A DNA stretch of 64,000 nucleotides from a virus: positions 1-64,000 of IMG/VR virus record IMGVR_UViG_3300032069_000007. One strand, 5' to 3'. Positions 16,272 through 25,394 of this stretch are shown piece by piece; position 1 is the stretch's first letter; each line of letters starts with the position of its first letter. Below the pieces are notes generated by a model, which was not told where the DNA came from, made no database searches, and saw only the letters and a program-made list of their open reading frames with translations. The translations under genes and the position numbers were made by a program.

Positions 16272-16927
16272 CGATCTACGACAGGCTGCTGGACGAAACC
16301 TCGCGGGCGTTCCATGCTTTCTCGATCTACCGGGACGGTGGTCCGCGCCGCACCCTCAAGGCCGTGGATGAGGCGTTACGACCAAGTAGGCCACAAAGAG
16401 GCCATAAGGAGGCCACGGTTTCCGGTGTTGTTAAACGATGGAGTGCCAAGTACTGTTGGGTGGACCGCGCCAGGGCCTACGACAACCACGTAGACCAGGA
16501 GCGGAGAAGAATTCGCGAAGAACAGATACGCCAGACCGAAGAAGCGCACTTCAAGATCGGCGAAAAGGCGCTCGAGAAAGCAGGGCGGTCGCTCGACGTC
16601 TACCAGCCAGCGACCGTTACGCTTCAACAGGAGTCCGATGAGGAAGGTAGGATTCAGCTCGTCCGCGTGGTGCGGGCCAAGATCACTGCGCAGGGCATAG
16701 CGGCACTGATGAGGGCGGGAGTCGAAATCCAGCGGCTGGCCCTGGGTCTCGCTACGGGCAGGGAACATGATAGAGACGAGTATGTCGAGCAGTTTGCTGG
16801 ACAGCTTCAAAGACTTGCCAGCAAGCACGAAACTCCGAGTCCTCGCCCTCGCAGCAGCTCAGCCGACCCCGGCGCCGACCCCGGTCCCGACGTTGACGGA
16901 GTGGACGCTCGCGCACCGGCTGATTAG
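16253..16927 (+). CDS. Terminase small subunit (probable), 224 aa
   Basis: Predicted N-terminal helix-turn-helix-like region (SFEAF-type: ETSRAFHAFSIYRDGG ... KEATVSGVVKRWSAKYCWVDRARAYDNHVD) typical of small terminases that recognise the packaging site, followed by a long coiled-coil-like helix (RRRIREEQIRQTEEAHFKIGEKALEKA) for oligomerisation and a disordered Ser/Pro/Asp tail. The large subunit follows and overlaps it by 161 bases, supporting the call. Confidence 0.72.
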   Translation: MRQSDLAIYDRLLDETSRAFHAFSIYRDGGPRRTLKAVDEALRPSRPQRGHKEATVSGVVKRWSAKYCWVDRARAYDNHVDQERRRIREEQIRQTEEAHFKIGEKALEKAGRSLDVYQPATVTLQQESDEEGRIQLVRVVRAKITAQGIAALMRAGVEIQRLALGLATGREHDRDEYVEQFAGQLQRLASKHETPSPRPRSSSADPGADPGPDVDGVDARAPAD

Positions 16928-18542
16928 GGGCAGCGTCTTCTCATTCGACGGACACGAATACCTCCGCGAGATTTACAGCGCACTCGACGGCTGGTACGAA
17001 GACACCGACGTCGTGATCGAGAAGGCTGCTCAGATGGGCGCCTCTGAATGGGCCATATCTGCGGCCTTCTGGTTCGCCGACGTGGTTCCGGGAACGCGCG
17101 TCATCTACTGGTTCCCTACGGACACCGACGTGGCTGACTTCTCGCGTGACCGGATCACGGCCGCTATTGCCGACAGCGAGCACCTACAGGAGATCGTGGG
17201 CGGCGGTCGTGCGATAGCCGAGGCCGCCAAACGTAGCCGCACCACGGGACCAGACGTCGACAATGTACACCTCAAGAGCGTCCGGTCGTCCCTGATCTAC
17301 TTCCGAGGGATGTTTGCCAAGAGGCGCGCAAAGAGCATCCCGGCGGACTTCCTGATCTTCGACGAGCTTGACGAGGCGCCGCCAAACAACCTGGCTCAGG
17401 CGCGGGAGAGAATGTCGCACAGCCCGTGGAAGTGGGTGGTCTCGCTGTCCACCCCTTCCCTGCCGGACTTTGGCATCGACGTGAGCTGGCGGCAGTCCGA
17501 CCAGCGCTTCCTACACCTGGAGTGCGGTTGCCGGGAGGGGACAGTCCTCGAGGATAACTTTCCGGAGTGCATCGGGCTGAGCGGCGACGGGCAGGACGTC
17601 TGGCTGCGCTGCCCCAAGTGCGGCAAGGAGCGGCTCGACCCGTGCTGGCTTGCGACCGTCGGCGAGTATGTTGGCTGGATCCCGCGCTATCCGGAGAAGA
17701 AGGCAAAGCGCGGTTACCACCTCTCGCAGCTTTTCTCGACGGCCATCTCTACCCGCGCGGTGTGGACCGAGTTCACCAGCCCCAAGGTCGACATCGCCGA
17801 GTTTCACAACTCGAAGCTCGGACTTCCCTATGCCGGCGACCGCGTTCCACTCACGCGCGAGCTGCTCGCACAATGCCACGGCGACTGGCCGCTTGCCGCG
17901 GTCGGGCAAGACGTCTGCATCGGCATAGACCAGGGAGATCAACTTCATATCGTCGTGACGAAGCCCGACTTCAATACCGGTCTCGTACGCGTCCTCAACG
18001 CGCGTATCATAGAAGAACGCGACCCCTGGCCAGAGGCGTACCGGCTGATCGACAGCTACGTCAACGCCACGATCGTCATCGACGCGCTGCCGAACAAGGC
18101 AGACGCGCGCCGGCTGGTTGACCGGTACAAGGGCCGCGCTTGGATGTGCTACTACTCCGACCAGCAAAAAGATGTCATCAGCCAGGACTCTGACGAAACG
18201 GATCCCGATCGCGGCTGCAAGGTCACGGCGCACAGAACCGAGACGCTCGACCGCGTTGTGGACGCCTTCAAGCGGACTGCCGCCGGCCTCAAGACGGGCA
18301 TTGTCCTGCCGCACGCCTCAGTCCCGATCAACAAGCCGATCTACGATCACCTGTGCGCCCTCGCCAAGATCAAGCGCCCCAAGGTCATCAGCATCGGCGG
18401 CACAACCCGCGAGACAGGCGAATACACCTACGTCTATATCGAAACCGGCCCCGACCATTTCGCCCACGCCATAAATTATAGTTGCGTGGCCCAAGCTCTG
18501 TACAGGCGACCCGACACCATCGAGTTCTGGGGTGCAGACTGA
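16767..18542 (+). CDS. terL: Terminase large subunit, GpA type, 591 aa
   Basis: Packaging motor of the lambda GpA-like type. The divergent Walker A region reads VIEKAAQMGASE (about residues 83-94), and Walker B is FLIFDELDEA. A zinc-binding insertion holds CGC and CPKCG. The nuclease part shows CIGIDQG, IVIDALPNKADARRL and the closing HAINYSCVA. The protein cuts and translocates DNA into proheads with the small subunit. ATG 16767 or 16785 could be used. An HNH gene lies immediately downstream, a common insertion neighbourhood for mobile endonucleases. Confidence 0.88.
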   Translation: MIETSMSSSLLDSFKDLPASTKLRVLALAAAQPTPAPTPVPTLTEWTLAHRLIRGSVFSFDGHEYLREIYSALDGWYEDTDVVIEKAAQMGASEWAISAAFWFADVVPGTRVIYWFPTDTDVADFSRDRITAAIADSEHLQEIVGGGRAIAEAAKRSRTTGPDVDNVHLKSVRSSLIYFRGMFAKRRAKSIPADFLIFDELDEAPPNNLAQARERMSHSPWKWVVSLSTPSLPDFGIDVSWRQSDQRFLHLECGCREGTVLEDNFPECIGLSGDGQDVWLRCPKCGKERLDPCWLATVGEYVGWIPRYPEKKAKRGYHLSQLFSTAISTRAVWTEFTSPKVDIAEFHNSKLGLPYAGDRVPLTRELLAQCHGDWPLAAVGQDVCIGIDQGDQLHIVVTKPDFNTGLVRVLNARIIEERDPWPEAYRLIDSYVNATIVIDALPNKADARRLVDRYKGRAWMCYYSDQQKDVISQDSDETDPDRGCKVTAHRTETLDRVVDAFKRTAAGLKTGIVLPHASVPINKPIYDHLCALAKIKRPKVISIGGTTRETGEYTYVYIETGPDHFAHAINYSCVAQALYRRPDTIEFWGAD

Positions 18543-18559
18543 ATCTCGGACTCCGGGCC

Positions 18560-18589
18560 TTGACACATCGGCCTACGCCGTGATAAAGT
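18560..18589 (+). promoter_or_regulatory. Promoter of the free-standing HNH gene
   Basis: TTGACA (18560-18565), 18-base spacer, TAAAGT (18584-18589) with TGA in front, an extended -10. ATG 18596 is seven bases after the -10, the expected start of transcription, implying a leaderless message. Confidence 0.6.
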
Positions 18590-18595
18590 ATTGGT

Positions 18596-19261
18596 ATGAC
18601 AGTCGAGAGCATTGTATTCAATGGCATAACATTCAGGCGATACCCAAACTCAAGCAAAAGAACGGACAGGGTATACTACTGTCCTGGGTCGGGTGAGAGA
18701 GCACGAGGCGTTCAGCGCCTGCACGAAGAGATCTGGAAGGCCCATAACGGTCCGATTCCGCAAGGATGCCATATCCACCACACGGACGGCAATCCGCTGA
18801 ACAATGAGTTGGCAAACTTGGCGTGCATCCCGGCAACACAACATCGAGAATTGCACTTAAAGGCGCTGAGTGCGCGTAGTCGCTCCCCAGAGAACGTGGC
18901 TTTCTTGAAGCGGATTCAGCCACTAAGTGCGGCTTGGCACAGGACGTCTGAAGGTCAGGCATGGCACAAGGAGAACGGCAAGCGAGCCTGGGCGCGGCGA
19001 CAACCTGTATCGAGGGTTTGCGACTATTGCGGCAAGACCTACATGTCGCTTGCGAGGCGTAAGTCCGACCGGTTCTGCTCGAAACGCTGCCTTTCCGCGG
19101 AGCGCCGTCAGGCTGGGATTGACAATGAATCTAGGATGTGCGCCAACTGCGGACTGCCTTTCCTGGCGAACAAATACAAAAGGACGCGGACGTGTTCCCG
19201 CACTTGCGCTTGGGTCCTTCGCCGCCTGAACGGTAAAACCGTTTCCCCCACCTCCTCATGA
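18596..19261 (+). CDS. Free-standing HNH homing endonuclease, 221 aa
   Basis: The HNH_3-type nuclease is N-terminal: RLHEEIWKAHNG, then CHIHHTDGNPLNNELANL. The C-terminal half carries two zinc fingers, CDYCGKTY...CSKRC and CANCGLPF...CSRTC, probably for target binding. There is no ribosome site before ATG 18596; it abuts its own promoter. Position between terminase and virion genes is typical for a mobile HNH gene, and the target is probably nearby. A basic tail ends the protein. Confidence 0.85.
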   Translation: MTVESIVFNGITFRRYPNSSKRTDRVYYCPGSGERARGVQRLHEEIWKAHNGPIPQGCHIHHTDGNPLNNELANLACIPATQHRELHLKALSARSRSPENVAFLKRIQPLSAAWHRTSEGQAWHKENGKRAWARRQPVSRVCDYCGKTYMSLARRKSDRFCSKRCLSAERRQAGIDNESRMCANCGLPFLANKYKRTRTCSRTCAWVLRRLNGKTVSPTSS

Positions 19262-19277
19262 TCCGCCTCTGACCCCC

Positions 19278-19299
19278 TGCGGCACTTTAGCAGTGTAAG
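19278..19299 (+). promoter_or_regulatory. Late-gene element, copy B
   Basis: TGCGGCACTTTAGCAGTG with TAAG following. GCACT and AGTG can form a short hairpin around TTAGC. It is intergenic, 21 bases before GTG 19321. Confidence 0.6.
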
Positions 19300-19320
19300 C
19301 TAACTCTTTGGAGGATACAA

Positions 19321-19695
19321 GTGCAACGAGTAACCGGAGCCGGCCTGCGGCGAGCTGCGGCGAGCCGAGTGGTTTCCTTTGCTAGTGTCGTGACTGCCAC
19401 CTTCCAGGTGCCAGCGGGATGCAACCATATCTCCCTCCAGCCCCAACTCCTCTCCAACGGCACTGCGCGCGTGCTCTACTCGCCCTCGTCGAGCGCGCCA
19501 ACGGCGACTGCGAACGACGGCGCTATGGCGCATGAGGAGCTTTGGTCGGATAGCGTGACGCCCGGTCAGTTTGTCACCCTTCGGCTTGTCAAGGCCGCTG
19601 ATTATACCGATCAGACGGGCGGCGCCGCCGACCAGACCGTGGTCGGATTCTACAGCGACCTGGCCGGCCGCAGCACCGGCGCGCCGAGCCCGTAG
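19321..19695 (+). CDS. Small virion protein (probable), 124 aa
   Basis: GTG 19321 follows TTGGAGGA. A Ser/Thr/Ala/Val-rich, strand-rich protein without membrane segment (TATFQVPAGCNHISLQPQLL). Directly behind late element B and ahead of two tail-type genes; likely a decoration or fibre-associated protein. Not recognised. Confidence 0.55.
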   Translation: MQRVTGAGLRRAAASRVVSFASVVTATFQVPAGCNHISLQPQLLSNGTARVLYSPSSSAPTATANDGAMAHEELWSDSVTPGQFVTLRLVKAADYTDQTGGAADQTVVGFYSDLAGRSTGAPSP

Positions 19696-19704
19696 GAGCC
19701 CAAG

Positions 19705-20148
19705 ATGGCGATCACAGTTGAGGAGAAAAAGCCCCTGGGGACCGCCACGGGGCTTCCGAACGCCGATTCGGTCAGTGCCGGGAAGCTCGCGGGGCCTCTT
19801 GCGGCCCTGATCGAGGGCGCTCCCGCTATCAGCCAATCCGGAAACGACTACACGATCCAGCTCAAGGATGCGAAGGGCGTCAACATAGCCGGAAACTGGT
19901 TGGCCCGCATCTGGTGGTCTGACGTTGCCGCAGGTGCGGTGACTGCGGCGACGATCACGAACGCTGCCGTCTCCGGCGTGCGCCTGCGCGTCATCACCGG
20001 GACGGGCGACGCAAACTGCCGCGACATGGAGTGGGTCTCGACCTCCGGAGGCGTGGCCAAGTTCACGGCCACTGGTTCCGGAACCAACTGGCTGAACGTG
20101 GCCTGCCAGGGCAACGTGTACAGCGCGCAGTTCACCCTGGGGAGCTGA
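19705..20148 (+). CDS. Small structural protein sharing a domain with the tail glycosidase, 147 aa
   Basis: Strand-rich domain (YTIQLKDAKGVNIAGNWLARI, then an Ala/Thr-rich core, ending YSAQFTLGS). A closely similar layout (VVCQLKDASGNNLTRKTVLRAW ... SVEFTVGS) is the N-terminal domain of the next protein, so the two probably share an attachment fold or assemble together. ATG 19705 is four bases after GGAGCCCAAG. Function inferred from position only. Confidence 0.6.
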   Translation: MAITVEEKKPLGTATGLPNADSVSAGKLAGPLAALIEGAPAISQSGNDYTIQLKDAKGVNIAGNWLARIWWSDVAAGAVTAATITNAAVSGVRLRVITGTGDANCRDMEWVSTSGGVAKFTATGSGTNWLNVACQGNVYSAQFTLGS

Positions 20149-20150
20149 AG

Positions 20151-23100
20151 ATGTTTAAGGGTACACGTGCTCGCGGCGGCGGAGTAATCCCGACGGATGC
20201 GTCGGTCACTGTCGCAAAGCTGACCGCCGACGTGGTCGACGCGATCGTAGGCACGCCGGACCTCACCGTTTACGGCAACGAAGCGTCAACCCTCGAGGTC
20301 GTTTGCCAGCTCAAGGATGCGTCAGGCAACAATCTCACGCGCAAGACCGTCCTCCGCGCCTGGCTCTCGGACTCACCGGCCGCAGGTGTCACGACGGCCG
20401 CGGACTTCACCGCGTGCTGGGATCCCGCCGCGCTCGAAACGATTGTGGCCAACAAGGATTGGGACGTCCTCACAGACGCGAGCGGCAAGGCGACTGTGAC
20501 CGTTAGCAAGGTCGGGAACGCCGTTACCCTCTACCTCAACGTCGCGATCGAGGAGCAAATCACCTCTGTCGAGTTCACAGTTGGCTCGGCAGTCGAAAGC
20601 GTTGGGCAGTATGGTCTCTTCGAGATCGCCCCCACGGTTGAGACCGCTTCCGTCTATCCTTACTGGCCGTACGATACCTCCCCGAACGGCAACATCCCTG
20701 CCGGCGTCGGCGTCAGCATCGACGGCCTGTTCTCGAACGATAACTGGCAGACTTACGTCGTGCAGCCCGGGTTCTACTTCCAGGATTACACGCACGAGAC
20801 GAAGTACGACGGTGTCAATCCATACGACTGGATGTACCCCTCCGGCGAGCCCGGCTGGAGAATCAGGTTTACCCCGACCACGGTTGGGACCTGGAAGTAC
20901 AAGGTCAGGGTTAAGGACGCGGCTCACCCCGCCGGGGTGCTGAGCGACGAAAAGTCCTTCTACTGCCGGGCCAGCAGCAACCACGGCTTCATCAAGGTCA
21001 GCGCCAGCGACTGGCGCTATTTTGAGACCTCCGACGGCGCGTACGTCAATTTCATGGGCCTCTCTTATTGTCCGGGCACGCAGGATTTCAAGAAGGCACT
21101 TTTTGAGAAGTACGGTGCCAATCGAATAAACCTGGTTCGACCGTGGTGGGAGGGTTCTCAGGGCCCAGTCCTGTTCGGACTGAGCGGGCAGAATCTGGAC
21201 ATGGGCGAGTGGCAGGGCGATCCGAGCGACGATGTCAGCGTCGACTATGCCGAGGCCAGAAGCGGGGAGATATTCTCCGGCAAGATAGTCGCCAACGCGA
21301 CGGCCTTTATCAAGGCGCACGTAAAGCCGTCAACGACGTATAGATATGCGGCGTGGGTCAAGGCCGTGGGGGTCACTGGAACGGGAACGTATGGGGTCTA
21401 TCTCGAACCGGAGGCTACCCCCCTGGGAGATGCGGTTCATCCTACAGACTGGACGGAAATCTCGGGCAGCTTCACAACCGGCCCGACGACCTATCTGCTA
21501 AACTGGGTCAAGCTCATAATGGCCAACACGACTGCCGGCGCAATCCACTTCACAGATGTCTCGCTGAAGGAAGATCTCGGCGGCGGCACCTATGGCCCGG
21601 AGTTACTCAACGTGCCCAGCTTCAATAAGCAGACGTACATCTCCCAGAGGGAATCGTGGAAAGCAGACCAGGACGTAGAAGTCGCCAGGACGAACGGCGT
21701 TTACCTCAAGGTCGTGCTGCAGTGCAAACAGGATCGCATCTTCGGCAGCATTGCACCCAGCGGCGCAGGACAGGCGTTTGACCAGAGCGGCGTCACTGTC
21801 TATGCCAGCGACAGCCATGCAGGTCGCACGTACCAGCAGTATTACTGGCGCTATATCATCGCCCGGTACGGTTACGCCACAAATATCCACTCCTTCGAAT
21901 TCTGCAACGAGGGAGACGGATTCCTGGCGAGCTGTATTGCTGCGGTCGAGGCGTTTGCCTCCTACTTCCACAACAACGACCCGAACGACCACCTCTGCAC
22001 GACCAGCAACTGGGGCAGCGCTTTCCCCACGACGGAGATGTGGTCGGCTTTGGTAACACCGCACGTCGGGTATATGGATCGCCATCAGTACGTCGGCAAA
22101 GGCGCCGACCCGCCGCTTCAGTATGAGTACGGCTGGCACGACGACGGACATGGGGGGCTGGGAGACCTGCGGGACGCCGCGCAGTACAGGAGCTCGCCAT
22201 ACAGCCTCCACTTTGCAAAGTCGGAGGTTGACGGCAGCAACAGGACTATAAAAGCCTGGCCGATCCCGGTTACTCCTGGCCACGATTACACGCTCAGTTG
22301 GTGGCTAAAGGGTATAGATCTGACGCTATGCCCAGGCGTCAGTCAGGATTGGCAGTTCCCCAGCATCATAATTCACTGGGTCACCGGCTGGCAGTGCTGC
22401 TATACCGGCGATATGATACAGCCATCCGGGCCGAGCAAGCTGATCGGCACATTTGACTGGACTCACAGGACCATCCCCAACACGCAGCAGGGCGAGACGA
22501 CGTTCACCGCCCCGAGCGATGCCCACTACATAGAACTCATACTCAGCCTTGGCTATCTGCTCGGCGACGTCTGGTTCGACGATGTGACCTTGTTCGACGA
22601 GACGGACCAGGTGGCGGTCGAGATCCCAAACGGCAATTTCGATCAACCCAGCGGTACGCGGATGGAGTACGACACGGCACTCTGCCACTACTCTGTCGGA
22701 GGGGAACTCGGGTACGGAACCCGGAGGCAAGTCCACAAGCCGATGACGCGGGGAGAGTTCGCCATAACCGATGGGGTCGGCGATCACGACGAATTGGTTA
22801 ACGACAGTGAGGGAGTCTGGTTCAGGAAACTCGTCTGGGCGCACATCAACGCCTTCGGCGTGATCGATATGTACTGGTATCCGCAGAACCTGGATGCATA
22901 CAACCTCCACTACTACGTCAAGGCATATCAGGCGTTTATGGCCGGCATTCCGCTCTCCAATGGCCACTATGAGGACATCGCCGCCACCATCTCAGGCTCG
23001 GCAGCGCTCAGGGTCTTCGGACAGAAGGACCTTACGAACAACCAGCTCCACCTCTGGATTGACAACGCGAACGACACCTGGAAGAACGTCGTGGACAAGG

Positions 23101-23300
23101 TAGAGATCCCGCCGGCGTCCGGCCAAGTCCAGATCCCAGTGATCGACGACGGGTTTTACTACGCGGACGTGTACGACCCTGCTACGGGCGAAATCACAGG
23201 TCGCCTAGATGGCGTATACAACAATGGCCTGCTCACCCTCCAGGTGACCGACCTCATGACCGACATCGCCTACAGAATCTACTTAACGCCGAAAACCTAG
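20151..23300 (+). CDS. Glycosidase-like tail protein, 1049 aa
   Basis: Layout: N-terminal domain shared with the preceding protein (~1-150); a DUF5060-like beta domain (~165-290); then a (beta/alpha)8 glycoside-hydrolase-like barrel. FEFCNEGDG (Glu587) fits the acid/base and TRGEFAI (Glu869) the nucleophile of clan-A hydrolases. Two carbohydrate-binding-like jelly-roll inserts (about 355-500 and 680-820) interrupt the barrel, and a beta domain closes the protein. It probably degrades a capsule or surface polysaccharide of the host during adsorption. ATG 20151 follows GGAGCTGAAG. Assignment is by motif and domain order. Confidence 0.72.
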   Translation: MFKGTRARGGGVIPTDASVTVAKLTADVVDAIVGTPDLTVYGNEASTLEVVCQLKDASGNNLTRKTVLRAWLSDSPAAGVTTAADFTACWDPAALETIVANKDWDVLTDASGKATVTVSKVGNAVTLYLNVAIEEQITSVEFTVGSAVESVGQYGLFEIAPTVETASVYPYWPYDTSPNGNIPAGVGVSIDGLFSNDNWQTYVVQPGFYFQDYTHETKYDGVNPYDWMYPSGEPGWRIRFTPTTVGTWKYKVRVKDAAHPAGVLSDEKSFYCRASSNHGFIKVSASDWRYFETSDGAYVNFMGLSYCPGTQDFKKALFEKYGANRINLVRPWWEGSQGPVLFGLSGQNLDMGEWQGDPSDDVSVDYAEARSGEIFSGKIVANATAFIKAHVKPSTTYRYAAWVKAVGVTGTGTYGVYLEPEATPLGDAVHPTDWTEISGSFTTGPTTYLLNWVKLIMANTTAGAIHFTDVSLKEDLGGGTYGPELLNVPSFNKQTYISQRESWKADQDVEVARTNGVYLKVVLQCKQDRIFGSIAPSGAGQAFDQSGVTVYASDSHAGRTYQQYYWRYIIARYGYATNIHSFEFCNEGDGFLASCIAAVEAFASYFHNNDPNDHLCTTSNWGSAFPTTEMWSALVTPHVGYMDRHQYVGKGADPPLQYEYGWHDDGHGGLGDLRDAAQYRSSPYSLHFAKSEVDGSNRTIKAWPIPVTPGHDYTLSWWLKGIDLTLCPGVSQDWQFPSIIIHWVTGWQCCYTGDMIQPSGPSKLIGTFDWTHRTIPNTQQGETTFTAPSDAHYIELILSLGYLLGDVWFDDVTLFDETDQVAVEIPNGNFDQPSGTRMEYDTALCHYSVGGELGYGTRRQVHKPMTRGEFAITDGVGDHDELVNDSEGVWFRKLVWAHINAFGVIDMYWYPQNLDAYNLHYYVKAYQAFMAGIPLSNGHYEDIAATISGSAALRVFGQKDLTNNQLHLWIDNANDTWKNVVDKVEIPPASGQVQIPVIDDGFYYADVYDPATGEITGRLDGVYNNGLLTLQVTDLMTDIAYRIYLTPKT

Positions 23301-23325
23301 CATAGGGACTCGAGCGGCCGACCTC

Positions 23326-23517
23326 GTGACGCATCCTCAGTGCGTCATGACGCATCCTCTCTGCGTGCTTCTGGATCACGCAGTGGCCGCGTCCCTGATC
23401 CTCGCCTTGATCTCCTCGGCCTCAGCCTGTCCACAGCCGTTTCCACCGCCCAACAGGACGCTCCAGGTCGGCTCCTTCCAGGTCTATCTTCGGCCCCAAC
23501 TCCGTGCGGCACTTTAG
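23326..23517 (+). CDS. Possible small lipoprotein, 63 aa
   Basis: The frame runs from GTG 23326 (ATG 23347 alternative) to the TAG inside late-element copy C. It has a hydrophobic stretch AVAASLILALISSASAC ending at a lipobox-like Cys, then a proline-rich part (PQPFPPPNRTL). A small proline-rich lipoprotein would suit an outer-membrane spanin-type lysis role, but there is no strong ribosome site and no basic N-region. It could be spurious, since its start overlaps tandem inverted repeats. Confidence 0.25.
   Translation: MTHPQCVMTHPLCVLLDHAVAASLILALISSASACPQPFPPPNRTLQVGSFQVYLRPQLRAAL
23328..23367. repeat. Tandem inverted repeats with a perfect palindrome
   Basis: GACGCA-TCCTCAG-TGCGTC (23328-23346) is followed by GACGCA-TCCTCTC-TGCGTG (23349-23367). 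Their junction TGCGTCATGACGCA (23341-23354) is a perfect 14-base palindrome. No T-run follows. It could be an operator or RNA structure between the tail glycosidase and portal genes. Confidence 0.6.
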
Positions 23518-23526
23518 CAGTGTAAG
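23505..23526 (+). promoter_or_regulatory. Late-gene element, copy C
   Basis: TGCGGCACTTTAGCAGTG plus TAAG, identical over 22 bases to copy B. Seventeen bases before ATG 23544 of the portal gene. Confidence 0.6.
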
Positions 23527-23543
23527 GCGAAAGGGCGCACGGC

Positions 23544-25394
23544 ATGGGGCTCAGGCAACGACTCGCGGGCGCGTGGCACGCGCTCGTTGGGGGCGAACCA
23601 CAAATCACGCAGTTCATGACACCCGACGTCCAGCAGGCACTGGCGTCGCCTGAGCACGTCAGTCTCCTGTCGGCGGTATCTGAGATCGTGCCGACCCTCT
23701 TGCCGGATGTCGTCAAAGCCCTCCGCGGGCGCGATCCCCACTTCAAGCAGCTCACTGAGTTCGACTACGTCGGCCTCTACCAGGGAGTCCGCGAGCCATT
23801 CCAGATCACGACCCTGACCTTTGACCTCTTGCGCCAGGTCTCGGAGAAGTGCCCGCCAGTCGCGGCCGTCATCCTGACCCGCGCAAACCAGGTCGCCAGC
23901 TTTGCCCAGTTGCCGGACTCCAAGACCGATTCCGGCTTCAGGGTAGCGCTCCGGGAGCCCGAGGCAAAACCTTCCGCAGAGGACAAGCAGCGGATGCGCG
24001 CGCTCGAGGACGCCATCCTCGTGTGCGGCTTTACGCCAGGTGATGCATCCCGCGACGAGTATCCCGAATATACGAACTTCGAGCAGATGGTGCGAGCAGT
24101 CGTGCGAGACACGCTGACGCTCGACGCGATCTGCCTTGAAACGATCCCGGGCAGGAACGCGAAGGCGTATCCCGTCGTTCGCTGGTTTCCAGTCGATGCC
24201 GCAGAGATCCGGCTGACGAGGCCGGAGACGTACAGATCGACCCGCCAGCAGCAAGGCGATGCAGATCGGGTCATCCGGTATGTCCAGATGCGCGACGGCC
24301 GCCTCCTGTCCGAGTTTACGGCACAGGAGCTTTACTATTACAGGCGCAACCCATGCACCAACGTCCGGCGCGAGGGATACGGCACATCAGAGCTCGAGAT
24401 ACTGATCGGGGTCGTGACCGCGATCCTGTATGCGCTCGACTACAACCGCAGCTACTTCCATCGCGGCAGCGTCCCGCCCGGGATCCTCTCGCTAATCGGA
24501 AACTACTCAGACGAGCAGCTCCTGGAGTTCCGCCGACAGTGGCACGCGATGTGCCGGGGGGTCGGGAACTGGTGGAACGTGCCAGTCTTCGGCACGAGGG
24601 AGGGACAAGGCGCGGTCTGGACTCCGCTCAGAGCGACCTCGCGCGATATGGAGTACCACATGTGGCTCGCGTTCCTCATTACGATCACGTGTTCCGTATT
24701 CTCCATCCATCCGGAGGAGATCGGCATGCAGGCGTGGTCGCCCCAGAGCCGGGCGCCCCTTTCCGAACCATCGCCCGTTGCCCGGCTCCAGCAGAGTCAG
24801 GACAAGGGGCTGGTCCCCCTTCTCAAGAGCGTGCAGACGCTGATGAACGAGGCCATAGTGTGGCGGATCGAGCCCCGCTTCATCTTCAAATGGGTCAACA
24901 TCGACGACTTCGACGAGGAGCGAGACGTCCGACTCCGCCAACAGCGCCTCGCTGCAGGACTGAGCACAGTAAATGAAGAGCGCGCCGAAATGGACCTCGA
25001 GCCGTTCCCCAAGGACAAGTTCTACGGCGACGTGCCGCTGAACCCGATCTCCTTCCAGCTCTTCCAGATGTCGCCAGAGGCGCAAGAGGTGCAAGCACGC
25101 GCCCAGCAAATGATGGGCGGACCGCAGATGCCCCAGCAGGGCCAGGAAGAGGAAGAAGAGCAGCCCGGTGCCGACGAGATGCACGCCATCCTGGGCGGTG
25201 GGAAGGAACTGGCGCCGCCGGCCCCTCAGCAGGGCCAGAAGGTGCCCGGGGGCGGAGTGCCGCCGGGTGCTGGTTTGCGAGGAAAACAGATGCCGATCCA
25301 GCGGAGCCTGGCCGGGCCCAAGCGCAGGCTGTACAAAGCAGACCGTGACTATCGGATTTTCGAGGTAGTCGTTGATGACGAGGAGGAAAATTAG
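23544..25394 (+). CDS. Portal protein, 616 aa
   Basis: HK97-like portal pattern: YGTSELEILIG, then NRSYFHRGSVPPGIL, a stem-like helical region, and SIHPEEIGMQ. The C-terminal ~100 residues are Gln/Pro/Gly/Glu-rich and disordered, ending in an acidic tail. Twelve copies would form the DNA gateway of the head. Note the order terminase, HNH, tail protein, portal; the tail proteins between are unusual. ATG 23544 lies after AAAGGGCG, directly behind late element C. Confidence 0.85.
   Translation: MGLRQRLAGAWHALVGGEPQITQFMTPDVQQALASPEHVSLLSAVSEIVPTLLPDVVKALRGRDPHFKQLTEFDYVGLYQGVREPFQITTLTFDLLRQVSEKCPPVAAVILTRANQVASFAQLPDSKTDSGFRVALREPEAKPSAEDKQRMRALEDAILVCGFTPGDASRDEYPEYTNFEQMVRAVVRDTLTLDAICLETIPGRNAKAYPVVRWFPVDAAEIRLTRPETYRSTRQQQGDADRVIRYVQMRDGRLLSEFTAQELYYYRRNPCTNVRREGYGTSELEILIGVVTAILYALDYNRSYFHRGSVPPGILSLIGNYSDEQLLEFRRQWHAMCRGVGNWWNVPVFGTREGQGAVWTPLRATSRDMEYHMWLAFLITITCSVFSIHPEEIGMQAWSPQSRAPLSEPSPVARLQQSQDKGLVPLLKSVQTLMNEAIVWRIEPRFIFKWVNIDDFDEERDVRLRQQRLAAGLSTVNEERAEMDLEPFPKDKFYGDVPLNPISFQLFQMSPEAQEVQARAQQMMGGPQMPQQGQEEEEEQPGADEMHAILGGGKELAPPAPQQGQKVPGGGVPPGAGLRGKQMPIQRSLAGPKRRLYKADRDYRIFEVVVDDEEEN

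Noticed and set aside
24353-24976. 207-codon + strand frame inside the portal gene
   Set aside because: Out-of-frame shadow with Arg/Pro-rich composition; it sets the scale for chance open frames.
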